From Emergomyces orientalis (Eukaryota; Ascomycota; Eurotiomycetes; Onygenales; Ajellomycetaceae): a DNA stretch of 64,000 nt. The position numbers were made by a program, and so were the translations under genes. Shown piece by piece: positions 12,383-23,905 of this stretch. The stretch is from contig MOWL01000045.1 in NCBI GenBank assembly GCA_002110485.1, positions 1,426,001 to 1,490,000 of the forward strand. Reading direction: 5' to 3'. The first letter of the stretch is position 1. Each line of letters opens with the position of its first letter. Under the pieces are notes generated by a model. The model ran no database searches. It was not told where the DNA came from and saw only the letters and a program-made list of their open reading frames with translations.

Positions 12383-15300
12383 TGAAATTCGTAATGGAGT
12401 AATTAGGCTACTATAGTGAGAGGGGGAGGGGAAAAACGTTGATTGAATTAAGGCTGCAAGTTGGCATTTTGCTACCTTCTTAGTGAGTGAAGCTTTCGAC
12501 CAGCCGAAAAAGCTTGTGTTAAAGAGGAGTTTTTGCGTGATGGCGGGTTGGATTAGATGGCTTGGAGGACATGGTTTTTACAGACATTTTCTTTGGGAAA
12601 ATTTAAATATTTCGTCATGCGTGCGATGAGGAGTTGATGGGAGTTGGTATTGACGAATTATCAAATGGTGATATTTTTCCAGTAACTTTTCTAACACCCT
12701 CACGTAAGACATCATGCTCCCTTTTTGCATGTGTGCTTTTTGGATTTCAGGAAGCTAGAGTACATATTTACATATTTACATATTTACATGCTTAGTCTAG
12801 ACTATGTAATGGATCATGATAGCAAATCACCCTTCTGTCTCTACCAGAGGAAGCATTCATGTTCTTTTTCCCTTCAACCGAACAAAGAGAGAAGACTAGA
12901 TTCCAGCCGAATATGCCAGCCAGATATACCCAATACCATTCATTGTTCTTCATATTCATTCAAGCTGGCTGGATAGTTTCTTAATTTGATCCCCTGTTTC
13001 TAACTAGAGTATGTCCCAGAGATACGATCAGTGAACTCCCCCCCCCACCCCACCGCCCCAGGAGAGAGAGAGAGAGAGAGAGATGTGTTAACTGAATATC
13101 GTTCTCGGGTTCGATGTGCTTTATTTCTGTATTTGTTGCATCTCTTTTCCACTGGGATTTGCTAGTAACGCGTTTCTCTCTCTATCTCGAAAGACCATCA
13201 ACGCCTTCTCCTGTGATTTGGGGTAAGTTCCGGAATACCCGCCAATGGAACGTTGTTGGTTGCAAACTGATACGACCCTTTGGGGGACTGCACAACTTTT
13301 TGCAGGATGTACTGTGCCATAGGTAGGAGGTCCTTTTCCTACACCATACAGCAATATACAGGGGCAGTGCCAGGATATCTATTTCTTGCTCTCCACTCTT
13401 TCCTCTTACTCAAGGGACAAAATAAAGGTCATTGCCGTAAGTCTGCAGCTACTGACGGGTATGGTAAAAAAAGAAAAAAAAGAAGAAGAAAAAAGAGAAA
13501 GCTTCTTTGTCGGTGTACTTGTGCAGATGAAAGGCACAGGGTTACAGACAAGAGATTGGGTTAGATGTGCTGCCAACCTATCAGACAACACACTTTACCT
13601 CCCCGCCTCATGCAAACATGATCTTTGGCGGCATGGATAGTTCCAGGCTTAGTTATTTATTTATAACACGTCAAGTGTCTTGAGTCATTCTTGGCCCTTG
13701 GAGGTGATATCACCAGATGTGGTCAGTGGCTTACAGCGGGCGAGAAAATTTTATTCTTGTTTAAATATCCGATCTGATCTGGTGATGGGGACAAACGAAA
13801 TATTTTATTTCCTCATCACGACTAACTAAAGAGGCAAGATATGCTTACGAAAAATACGTAAAACTCAACCGGAGATCCATGTCCTGTGTCCGTATGTGTA
13901 TTATTATAATTGCATGATGTTGATGTGGGCGGCTGTGATCACTGATCCGAAGGACGAAGGAGGGGCTGTGGCCAGTTCTTGTTACCTAGCTTGGTGCGTC
14001 GTCGTAGCAGAAGCGTTTGACGGGGCGCCAGGCAAATTCAAATCGTCATCCTATTTGCCATCTCTCGTTTTCAATTTTTATGTTTATTTTTGTATATATA
14101 TTTTCTTTTCGTTGGATTGACCATCGTTTAGCACATACAGGCACTAACTAACTGTCCGTAAGGGTTAGTTTACCTCGCAAAATCGTTTGTTGTCGTGGTC
14201 GAGGACCCGAGTGAGTATAAATGGGATGGAGCTTTTTCATCCGTTTGAGGGACCCGGGAAGAAGCCGCACATGGACATGGATGGCTTATGCTGACTGCCC
14301 GTATTGTGCGGACCCTTTGATTCCGCCTGCCTGGAGGCTGGAGGTGGGCGGCGGCGGTCGGCTGGTAGCAAAGCTGAAGGCAGACACACACACTTCTTTA
14401 CGTATTTTGATTGCGCAGCGAGCGGGACTTGGGTATTAAAAATAGGGTCTTGAAAATACATGATTAACGAACGCATGACGCTGATTAGTTAAATTTTTTT
14501 TCTTTCCCTCTCAACTTTGAACCCCTGGCTGGTAATTTAAAAACGGGCAAAAATAAAATTATCTAAAAAAAAAAAAATAAATAAATAAAAAAATAGCTTG
14601 ACACCTGTGGGACATTCATTATTTCCCTTTTTAGGTGGAAAACAAAAAAGTTTAAACATTTTCATTTTTCGAAGATCACATAAACACATCTGGTTGGCTG
14701 GCTGAAGTGAATTTTAGGCTTCTCTAATTGTTCCACTGAATATTATTGGGTGGGAATGGACGAGATTTTCGGCAGAGGCGGTTGCCGCCAGCAACCAGGG
14801 ACGAATGAAGAAAAAATTTGGGTTTTCAGTAATATGATTTGCCTGTTAAAATACTTGCTTATTTTGCGCTTTTTTTTCTTCTTTCCCCTCTGCCTCGGAA
14901 GGGACTTTTGTCTTCTTGAACGTTAAGTAACTGCCCAGATGCTTAGTTCGGTACCAGTATTATGGGCGGGTCCGTGTATTATTTTAGTATTTAAAAATTG
15001 AGAGGGCATCCAGCATCGAAAGGGGAAAAAAGAGGATCAAATATGTGATGGAATTTCAGGAAATTGCAGTTGTTAAAAGAATTCCACTTTTCTTGTTGCG
15101 TCTGAACTGGTCTTGAGACCCAAGGGGTTCGATCCATCATGATCATGATTCCCCCCCCTTCACTGACATGAGCCGAAGCCGGAATTTTTCGTGTTGAACA
15201 TGTTCTCGTGTTGTCGATTTTCAGCCCATTATTGGTGTGTTTGAGAGGGGGGTGTGATCAATCATGATGCAAGTGCTTTTTTTTCTTTCCTTTTCCTATT

Positions 15301-17553
15301 TTTATTCTTTCTTTCCTCTCAGGTAAACGGGGGATTAATAATACTAGTACTCGACTCTTGTCCTTTGCTCGTTTAAACAACTGGGATCCTGCATCCTCTC
15401 ATGACTCTTATCAAAGGGCCCCTTGTGCCGCAACGGTAACACGTTTAACTAAATATCAATGTATGTTAAAGTACTGCGTATGTCAAAATTTATGGATACT
15501 ATAATCAGCTCTTTCTTGCCTTGATATTTTTTGTGGCTTTTTGTCCTCAACAAAACTAAAAATTTACCTCCTCGTTGTAGGCTCACCGGAAGATACCACT
15601 TGGCAACAAAGAGCCTGAGAAGAGGCCAGGTTAAACTTCGGAAGAGGAGAAAAAAGCCATCGAAAACTTTGAAAACCTTTTGACAAGAAGGGGGTGTGTC
15701 ATGGTAATATATACATATGTGTATTTATGGAATATCCGTGACAATACCTTTAGTTTAAGAGTGGGCCTAGGCAGCGTAAATGAATCTTTGCGGCCCCAAC
15801 AACCACCCAACGCAGTTATTGTACCGGGAATGTATTGGTATTGTCATCTATCTTGGGCTGCGAGTTGGAAAATTTTGACTGTTCAGGTGCTCGTCCTCAA
15901 AAAAATATCAAGGTTCTTATTGGGTGAGAATGTCCGTAGTGATAAAATTTGGGGTCTTTGCAAGGGCTAAAGCACGAAAGAGGGTTGAGGTTGCTGCAAA
16001 AGTACGGATGTATGGAACTTTACGGAGTAGGCAGTTTAGTAGTAGAGCTGGCGTCTGTCTGGAGTGGTAAACGTAGCATTTTCTTTCAAACCCACGATTT
16101 GTGCCCCCTCAAGCATACAACTTACTACCTCGCAAAAAATTTTCGCTTTCGATCTCCATCCGTCCACCAATGTTTATTTTTTCAGACTTTCCAGTGTGCC
16201 TTTGCTTACGGTCGGAGCCTCGAAGTGGTTGGGGGTTCTCCTTTTTATTTTTAATAACCTAGGCCCAGGACCAACAGCGTTGGTTTCAGGACAGCTCGAA
16301 ATTGGTATGGAAGTTTCCGACACGGCCTAATTAATCTCAAGGCCCAGGGTCAGGGTCCAGGTTCCCCACTGTTCATGGCAATAATGAACAGCACCAGTTT
16401 TGTTTTTTTTTGTTTTTTTTTTTTTTGGTCTCCTCGAGGCAGGCAGGTTTTTACACAGAGTAAGAACCTCAGCCGAGGGCGGCTTTAGGAGACACTCCGT
16501 GGCGCAGTAGTTTCTCGCTGTCTAAGAATAACCTTCCTTGGAACAAGGCAGCCGAAGGACAAGAGTTTCCCAAGCAATCCTCCCAGCCTGGAATTTATAT
16601 CCTCTTGTCATCGTAGTCGGGACTCTACGGAGTACAAGGGAGCCTGTGCATCTCTATTAATAATACTCATAAATAGCCCTGGCCAAGGGTTTCCGGCGTA
16701 ATCCATCTTATATTATTTATTACGGCAAACCGTACCCCCGTAATGTGCTGTATAGTTTACGTAACGTTGGTAACCATGGTAATCGCCATACGGGGCCAGC
16801 AACTCCGCTTTAAGACTCTTCTTCTTTTGCCTCTGGGCCAGTCCTCACGACTCAACCTCATCTTCCAACCTCTCTCACCTCTCACCTCTCAAATCTCTCA
16901 TATCTCTTCTCTCCTCTTTCCCCCACGACCTCTCTTCAATCTCTCTTCAATCTCTTTTCCAATATCATCCTCATCCTCCCTCTACTCCCTTCTACCGACA
17001 CTTCCTTTCCACTTTTGCGAGCTTTTCACTAAGCCTCGTCGAGTCTTGTTGCTCCTTTCACCCACTCCGAACCCCCGATCTCAACATTCGTCTTATTGCT
17101 GCCATCCAACCAACTTAAAAATATTCTAGATTTCTATTTACAAAAAATTCTGTTCGACTGAGTCTTGCTCCTTCTGCGTGTCGGTGCTGTGATCGGGAAA
17201 TTTCACTCTCGCATCAGCCGACTTTTGCTGCTCTCATCCCTTTTTTATTATTTTAATTCGCTCTCGTTACCGGGTCGATTCGCCTCAAATGTGGTCATTC
17301 TAAAGATATTTCTACCTTGTGAAGACGTTTGAAGAGCCCAGGGCTCGTCGTTCGTCGACGAACCCTTGTTAACGCTTGGGACGTGGCGGACGTGTAGGCG
17401 GTTAGTCTCTGCTGGATCTTTTCAAACATTTCGGGATTGAAAAATCAAAAAAAATTTTTTTTTTTTTGGAGGTACTGATATTATTCTTCCAAAACGCAGC
17501 CTCCTCTCGGTCGTCTACCCTCACCCGCCCTGAACGGGTCTATCTTTTCCACC
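12383..17553. other. 5.2-kb gene-free region upstream of the Pcl-type cyclin
   Basis: I see no gene on either strand. Contents: three ACATATTT-like repeats at about 12762-12788, a C-run followed by a (GA)n microsatellite at 13033-13083, A/T runs near 14560-14590, a T-run at 16402-16426, a CT-dinucleotide-rich block at about 16850-16990 and a second T-run at about 17455-17468. The last 700 bases look like a transcribed pyrimidine-rich leader of the cyclin gene. The rest may be regulatory DNA or an unrecognised non-coding RNA gene. Confidence 0.5.
13062..13083. repeat. (GA)n microsatellite
   Basis: Eleven uninterrupted GA units directly after a C-rich run; a length-polymorphic simple repeat in intergenic DNA. 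Confidence 0.9.
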
Positions 17554-18972
17554 ATGCCGTCGTTCTTCTCCTCTACCCTTCCTACTTTTCCTCCTACTCC
17601 GCCTCATATCATTGGCAGCCGTCTCGAATCCGAGACGCCATTCTACCAGCCCAATAATTCTGCCTATGCCATGAGATATCCTCAAAACGGCTATGATTTC
17701 ATCGAAAAGTACTCCCAGACCGCTAGCTATCCAAGCCATGGTCCGATAGCCACGCATTCGCAACCACTACATTCCATACACGGAGGTCGGGATATGGGTT
17801 CGGCTCAAACGATGACATCTCACCAAGCCATTTCACAAACCATCTATGGCACCTTGAATCCTCCTATCTTGCCTCCGATTCGTTCAAGTGCGAAGCTTCC
17901 CCCGATGGAAAATGCGATCCCTCCCCAGTATCGACGGCAAGAAAAAGTCATTCACCAGGACGCGCGACCCAACGAGGAGAAACCGACCGGTGGTGTCGCG
18001 GCCCACTTGGACTATGATATGGATCAGATGTCGGATTTTGTGGCGGAAATGGCCCAGGGAATGTATGCTTTGTATATCTCCAAGATTGTGCTTGCAGATA
18101 TTGACTTCGCTCGAAGCGTTTACCCAGGAACAACAGTCCCACCGCAATTTCGAAAATACGTCTTGCAAATTCTTTCCTCAACTCGCCTACCGAGCTCGAC
18201 CATTCTTCTAGGCCTCTACTACTTGGCATGTCGAATGCGGATACTTTCAGCCGCTGATGTTTACAAGTCAGGAAGCTCCCAGGTCTACCGCATGCTTACG
18301 ACTGCTCTTTTGCTTGGTAGCAAGTTCCTCGACGACAATACGTTTCAAAATCGATCTTGGGCTGAGGTCAGCAATATTCCAGTTGCGGAATTGAACACGA
18401 TGGAATTGGAGTGGCTTTTCGGGTTTGAATGGAAGATCCATACACGTATCCACAACAAGCAAGATGGTTTCATGTCTTGGAAAGCACATTGGGACGCTTG
18501 GCGTATAAAAGCTGATGCGAGGGCGAACGAATCCCGAAGTAAACTTGCTCCTATTGACACAAACATCCAAAGGCAGCATGCTACTCAACAGAAAACCCTT
18601 CTGTCCCCTGATGGGCCAATTCCCCCTCAGTATCAGAGGGGAGGGTGGCTAAACTCTAATGCGTCGGATTACTCTCCGCCTTCAGCGCCCCATAGCGGCC
18701 CCAATACGCCTGATTATTACCGTCCTGCCCCATGGGCATACACCAACGCGCCACCACCATATTCACGTGGCTGGGTAGTTCCTCAACAGTACATTCCTCC
18801 GGCTCCTCGATCGCAACCGCCATCCTACCACCATACCCCATCCTACACACACGCTTTTTCACCAATGGCATGGACCGGCCATGGATCATCCTGTGGCTGC
18901 TTGTACTGTGCGAAGCACCAAGAGCATTACCTAAATACAGTAGCTTTTGGCATTCAACCTGTCGCCGGCTAA
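17554..18972 (+). CDS. Pcl1/2-type (Pho85-family) cyclin, single exon
   Basis: An intronless 472-residue frame. Residues about 150-300 form a cyclin box: DQMSDFVAEMAQGMYAL, then PPQFRKYVLQILSSTRLP, ILLGLYYLACRMR, LLLGSKFLDDNTFQNRSW and the helix MELEWLFGFEWKIH, typical of Pcl-type cyclins that activate a Pho85-like kinase. The N-terminus (1-150) and the stretch 330-440 are proline/tyrosine/serine-rich and probably disordered. The C-terminus ends in a cysteine/histidine cluster, CGCLYCAKHQEHY. In filamentous ascomycetes such cyclins act at G1/S and in sporulation; that role is inferred from the family. The ATG at 17554 opens the frame after a long pyrimidine-rich leader; MRYPQNGYDF further in is a less likely start. 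Confidence 0.87.
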   Translation: MPSFFSSTLPTFPPTPPHIIGSRLESETPFYQPNNSAYAMRYPQNGYDFIEKYSQTASYPSHGPIATHSQPLHSIHGGRDMGSAQTMTSHQAISQTIYGTLNPPILPPIRSSAKLPPMENAIPPQYRRQEKVIHQDARPNEEKPTGGVAAHLDYDMDQMSDFVAEMAQGMYALYISKIVLADIDFARSVYPGTTVPPQFRKYVLQILSSTRLPSSTILLGLYYLACRMRILSAADVYKSGSSQVYRMLTTALLLGSKFLDDNTFQNRSWAEVSNIPVAELNTMELEWLFGFEWKIHTRIHNKQDGFMSWKAHWDAWRIKADARANESRSKLAPIDTNIQRQHATQQKTLLSPDGPIPPQYQRGGWLNSNASDYSPPSAPHSGPNTPDYYRPAPWAYTNAPPPYSRGWVVPQQYIPPAPRSQPPSYHHTPSYTHAFSPMAWTGHGSSCGCLYCAKHQEHYLNTVAFGIQPVAG

Positions 18973-21839
18973 TTTGTGGCCTGTGGGGGATCTTGGTTGT
19001 ATTCTGCCATGCCCAATTATCGTGGCACATCATTCGATCGAGTTTCTGCCTGGCAAACACCCCACCCTACCTTCAGACTGGCTGCGCTTTCCACGACGTT
19101 TCTTTCGTTTCTTCGGTCGTCTGTTACCGTGTCACCCTTTCAACTGTTATTTTGATACGTCCGGTTTTACGATCCAATATACCGCGAAATCATTCTCATT
19201 ACGCCCCGTAAAAAAAAACATACCCATTATTTTTGCTCTATGCAGTCGACCCGAAAAACTTCTCCCTTGTCTTAAAATCATTATATCAGGAGCACGGTGA
19301 AAAGCGAGCGAGCATCTAGAGCGTCTATTCGATCAATATCCATCTCCTGTTTCTCCGGCCTCCGACCTCTAATATTTTTTCTTCACAAATAAATAGCCTA
19401 TTCGAGGCTACCCAAAATCGCGCTACTGGCTCAAATTTGAGCACAAAAACAGCTTGATGTTTTGCTTGCCCTCCTTAATTGCGTTTTGCGAATGATTTAC
19501 GATTTTTATTTTGCCGTCCTATTTCAATCTATTCTCCTTTTCCATTTTCATCTTCCTTACTCATTTCCTGATTTTTTCTTCCCTTTATTCCTGTTCCCAT
19601 TAGCCATTCAAGGGCATAATAGCTTTGGTGAACTTATTGCTTTTTCCTCGTCCAGTTCGCTTATCATTTTTCGTTCCCCTTGTCTTGTTTTCTCTTTCTT
19701 TCATGATAGACTTCTATTTAATGTTGGTGTGCTTTTTTCCCCAGATGATTCACTGAGATTGATATGATTTTTTTGTTGTCACTTTTGCTTCAATCAATTT
19801 CGCAGCTTTCGAACAGGCGTTTATTTCTCACTCACCTGACTTTTTTTTCTTCCTGTGAACTCTTTTTCTTCCTGCGGTTTGCCGAGTATTTTGTCTTTCT
19901 CCTTTCTACGCACAAAATTGGTCCTGTTTTGTTTTTATCCACTACTTTTTTTTCCTGAACGCTTCCGTTCGAGCTTTCTCGACCCGAAGGATCAACGGCA
20001 GGTATCGCATGTTACGTGTATCGACATTTGGGTTTTTGTTGTTTGGTGAGCAGGTGGTGTTCTCGTCGCAGATTCCTAAACGAGTGCGAAATGTGGAAAA
20101 TTTTTTTCTTAATTTATGTGGCTGGCGTTGGTGCCGAGTCTTCTGAGCATCCGCCGGCTTTGTTTGTGGTTTCGTGTATTTTCTGCGGCTGTCTCATATT
20201 TGTTGGTCATCCGGCTATTTTCCTTGTATATTCATCCCGACTTTCTTTTTTTCTTTTTTCTTTTTTCTTTTCCCCCCATTTCACACTAAACTTGCCTTTC
20301 AATTTCTTGTAATCAATTCTACGATTTTCGCCACGTACTTCCCTGCCTGTCTCTTTCAATTTTCTTCTCTACTTCTATTTTTGCTTCATTTTTCTTTTGC
20401 CTTTCCTTCCTCATTTCATATACATTTTACGGCACATATTTTCCCTCCCCACTATGAACCCAATTTTTGCTATAAAAAAAGAGAGATTTGGAGGAAAAGA
20501 TACCCTCGCTTCTTCGTGCATCGATTTTCCCTTTTTCATTTTTGATTTAATAGTTGCATATTCCTTTCTATAATGTCTTCTATTTTCTTGCCTTTCTTCA
20601 CCTTCTCTTCTGAACTTGTTAAATGAGCCTGTTGCTTCCAAGGTTGGTTTGGATTGGAACTAGTAATCGAAAACAGCTCTGTTCTCGCCTTGCAGCACTT
20701 TATTTTTTTTTCCGCCTCTAATATGGAGGCGGAAGAGTTGAGGAGCCGCTGAGGAAGGAAGGGTTTTTTTAACTTTAAAATTTAGATAGGACTACCAAAG
20801 ATGTAGGGTTTTGAAGAAAACGAAAAAAAAAATAACCAGGAGAACAGACAAAAATGAAAACATGCATAATAACCCCTTGTAAAACACCTTTGAAATTTTG
20901 GTTTACCTTCTGTCTTGCATGCATTTTGAATTGGAGCCCCTTGCTCTCACCAGACTATAGTTCTCCATGCCACCCAAACTTTACTTTTACCCATATGAAT
21001 GTTGTGTGCCCTTTGACTGTTTCAGCCATAATCAAATAAGCTCATGCACGTGATACTGCTTAACCTTAAAATATGGGTCTTTGGTGAGTAGTCGTCCAAT
21101 TAAACCATTCCTTTGGACCCCAGGCGAATCCGCTTCTGCTGAGGATTTGGTTTGTTGAATATGAGGAAATGCAAGCCGTGCTATAATCAAGGGGCTTAGC
21201 TTTAATGTAGATGGATCCTTATTTGAGAGAGTCATGGTTTCGATTTCCTAGCAATATCCCTGGGATATGCGGTCCGTTACGGTATTTTAAAGCCTGTTAA
21301 CGACAGGTGTAATGAAAATAGTAAGATTCAGTATAGTGCACCGTCTAGGTACCAGAACTCTCAATCTTAGCTAACTATCTATGAAACGGATCCGCTCCTC
21401 CTGGGAACAGATCGTTTTGTTTTTAAGACTTCTATGCGGCCTCACATACTCCAGTTGAAAATCCGAAAATCCACATCGTCCTTAGAGTAGTAGTAATGAG
21501 GACGTGTAAGTAATGTGATATCATGTCTCATCTCGTCATAATGTTTGGCCCGTTCTCTTTTGATTTTCCTTCCTAACAGAATCTTCGTTACATTCAAAGG
21601 GATTGGGCCCTGGATAAGGCTGCCTAATTCAAGATGTCGAAAGCAGGAAAGTGGATTTAAAAAAAATATGGTTGACGAATTGGTACGCACACCAGGTGCG
21701 AAACCGTTAATACCAGACACGTAAAATTGGGCGAGAAAGTCATCCCGAACACCTGTGCATGAATGAGGGAACCAAATAGGTGGGAAAGTAGGCAACGAGG
21801 GGATCCCATAAAACAAATACTTAAAGAAGGGTTTGAGAG
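18973..21839. other. T-rich spacer between the cyclin and Det1-like genes
   Basis: About 2.9 kb without a recognisable gene. From about 19460 to 20640 the + strand is strongly pyrimidine-biased, with many TTTTC/CTTTT words; long open frames there (for example at 19462 and 20174) are Phe/Ser/Leu-rich low-complexity artefacts. The first part is likely the cyclin 3' UTR. The last part, 21440-21839, probably includes the 3' UTR of the leftward Det1-like gene. Confidence 0.5.
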
Positions 21840-23518
21840 CTAATAGATGCTCCCCCGAATGCTCCGATCCTCTCGTATTGCCTTTTCAAGGACAGCATCT
21901 TCTTCCTCTTCCAATTCATCGCTAGCATAGGGGCAGTCTTCAGTAATGTCATGGTTTCCGTCCTTGTCGTCATCATCTAACAGGCCTTGTTTTCCAGCAG
22001 AACGGTCATCGTCGTCGTCTCGATCGCCTAATGAGTTCGCGATTCCATGCCCTTGCCTCTGGTCATCGTCTTGTAATTGGCGCTGCCCATGGCTTTGTCC
22101 TCTTTGGCTGCTTCTAGCACCTTGAATGTTAGCTGCAATGCGTTTATAGTTTTCATTGTCATCGCCAACCCTATCAAGGTCATCGTTATCTGAAGTTGTA
22201 CGGCTTGTTGCGCCGCTTTCTGAGCCGCCACCGTCCCGTCCGCCCAGGCGTGAGGGATGGTTATGAGAGTTCTTTTTATTCTGAAGAGACATGGAAGATA
22301 ACTTTTGGTTCCTGTTCAACTCATCTTCTGATAACGACTCCGGTTGAGATTTTGAGTCCAAGAGTAAATTTAGGGAAATGTGTGATGGCGTTGAGTTTGG
22401 TGAAGACGAAGAAGTCGAACTAGGAGGGGCATGGTGGGGGCGTGCATTGGATGCCCTATCAAGGGATACTTCCAGGCTATATCCGGATTTGGACTTTACC
22501 GTGGCAGATTGAATGGCGTTGTTGCTGCCATCTGTTTCTGCGAAGCCTTCCAATATCTCCTTTGTATATTGTCGCTGAGGTCGCTTTCTCCAAAATTTCA
22601 CTGACGAATGATTGCACCCGTTGGGACAGCCGCCCCATTGTCTTCTGATTGGGATAGGAGACTCCGTCTCGAGGGTATGGCCGGTCAAAGCACCTGCATC
22701 AGCCCTTGACACGCGCTCCCGTTCTCGTTCCCTCTCCTTCTCCCGTTTTAGCTCAGACCAAGTGCGCAAGTTATTTTGAAGGACATATTTCCCATCACCG
22801 TCGTTCTTCCTCATGATTACGAATTCACAGTGATTGACGTTTCGAAGGTCCTCGAAATATTCGACGCTGAAGTGGTACCACTTCATTAAAAATATCCGCG
22901 TCATAAGCCCATGTGTGACCAGAACACACACACTGGCAAAGTCTTCTTCTCCAAAGAGTCTCCAGAGGGACTCATTGAACCCACTAATTCTGTCGTAAGC
23001 ATCGGCCGCGGACTCTCCGTTCGGGATACGATAGAAAAAATGCCCGTAATCAGCACGCTCTTGCCACATGCGCTCCATTTCTGCGGAGCATGGCTGGAAG
23101 TTGCCGAAGTCTTGCTCTCTTAAGCGTGGTTCCTCGTAGACTTTTATTGTGTTTCTTGGGAAGGGGGACGGTGAAGGGTCATCTGATGTTAGAGACGTAA
23201 GGATGCCCTCGGTCGTCTCGCGCGTGCGGCGGTAGGGAGATGTAAAGAAATGAAGGGTATCCTCAGGGCGCAGGAGCATTCGCAACCTACGCCCCGCTTC
23301 AAGAGCCTGTTTCTGCCCCTCTTGCGTAAGTTTCACGCGGTGGTCCGGAATCGACTGGTGGATTTCACGGTTCTTGTTTCCCTCTGACTGTGCATGGCGG
23401 ATGAGGATGATCATCTGCAAATAGACGGTTTAGTATGGCATGCTTGAGCTGTAGTTTGCCCGCAATCGCGATGGAGAAAGGGCAGCTATTTTCATAAACG
23501 CACCCGAGGTTTTCCCAT
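21840..23518 (-). CDS. det1: Det1-like histidine phosphatase (phosphoglycerate mutase superfamily), 2 exons
   Basis: The coding sequence joins a 15-base first exon (23504-23518, encoding MGKPR) to 21840-23414 across an 89-bp GT-AG intron, giving 529 residues. MGKPR followed by MIILIRHAQSEGNK is the standard start of this fungal family, so the small exon was chosen over the in-frame MQ start at 23420. The catalytic RHAQ motif (histidine phosphatase signature) is near residue 12; FTSPYRRTRETTEGIL and VLVTHGLMTRIFLMKWYHF supply the other catalytic residues. After about residue 230 the protein is long, serine-rich and acidic, probably disordered, with an ERERERER run. Yeast Det1 (YDR051C) has been linked to intracellular sterol transport; the exact substrate here is unknown. 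The gene is divergent from COG8. Confidence 0.87.
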
Positions 23519-23905
23519 TCTTGCAACGCTATAGTCGATATTAGCTAGAAAACTGAATGAATGAGTTTATTTTGCGCCCTTTTGGAAATACTTTCTTCAG
23601 TTCTTCTTCTGTTGGGGATTGTTGGTGCTGTTAAAAGAATAGTACGTTCGGGTTGTAAGTAAATATGACGAGGAGCCCACCTTCTCGCCTGGGAGAGAGA
23701 ACAAAGCTGCGGCGCTAATTGAAACCAGGTCCCTGTGTTTAGCCACCATCACCCCCTTCTGTCAACCTCATGCATCTTTGACGACGCAACTCTTTTGCTC
23801 AGCGACGCGCATACACCCGTTTCACTATTGGACGCCAGGTTTTCTTTAACCTTCCGCATTGTTAGCACACTTAAGGGCTCAGGCTTTGAGCCACGCACAT
23901 CCATC
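23519..23905. promoter_or_regulatory. Divergent promoter region, Det1-like and COG8
   Basis: The 387 bases between the two divergent start codons must hold both promoters and both leaders. No TATA box or other defined element is obvious. An open frame continues upstream of the COG8 ATG to 23735 but contains no earlier ATG. Confidence 0.5.

Noticed and set aside
15120..15150. GGGGTTCGATCC word resembling a tRNA T-arm
   Set aside because: The flanks do not pair as a T stem and no acceptor or anticodon stems are present.
16743..17129. 128-codon frame before the cyclin
   Set aside because: Ser/Leu/Pro-rich translation of a CT-rich leader. Kept only as a possible upstream open frame, not as a gene.
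21442..21816. 124-codon frame just after the Det1-like stop
   Set aside because: Starts with TTG rather than ATG and lies where a 3' UTR is expected.
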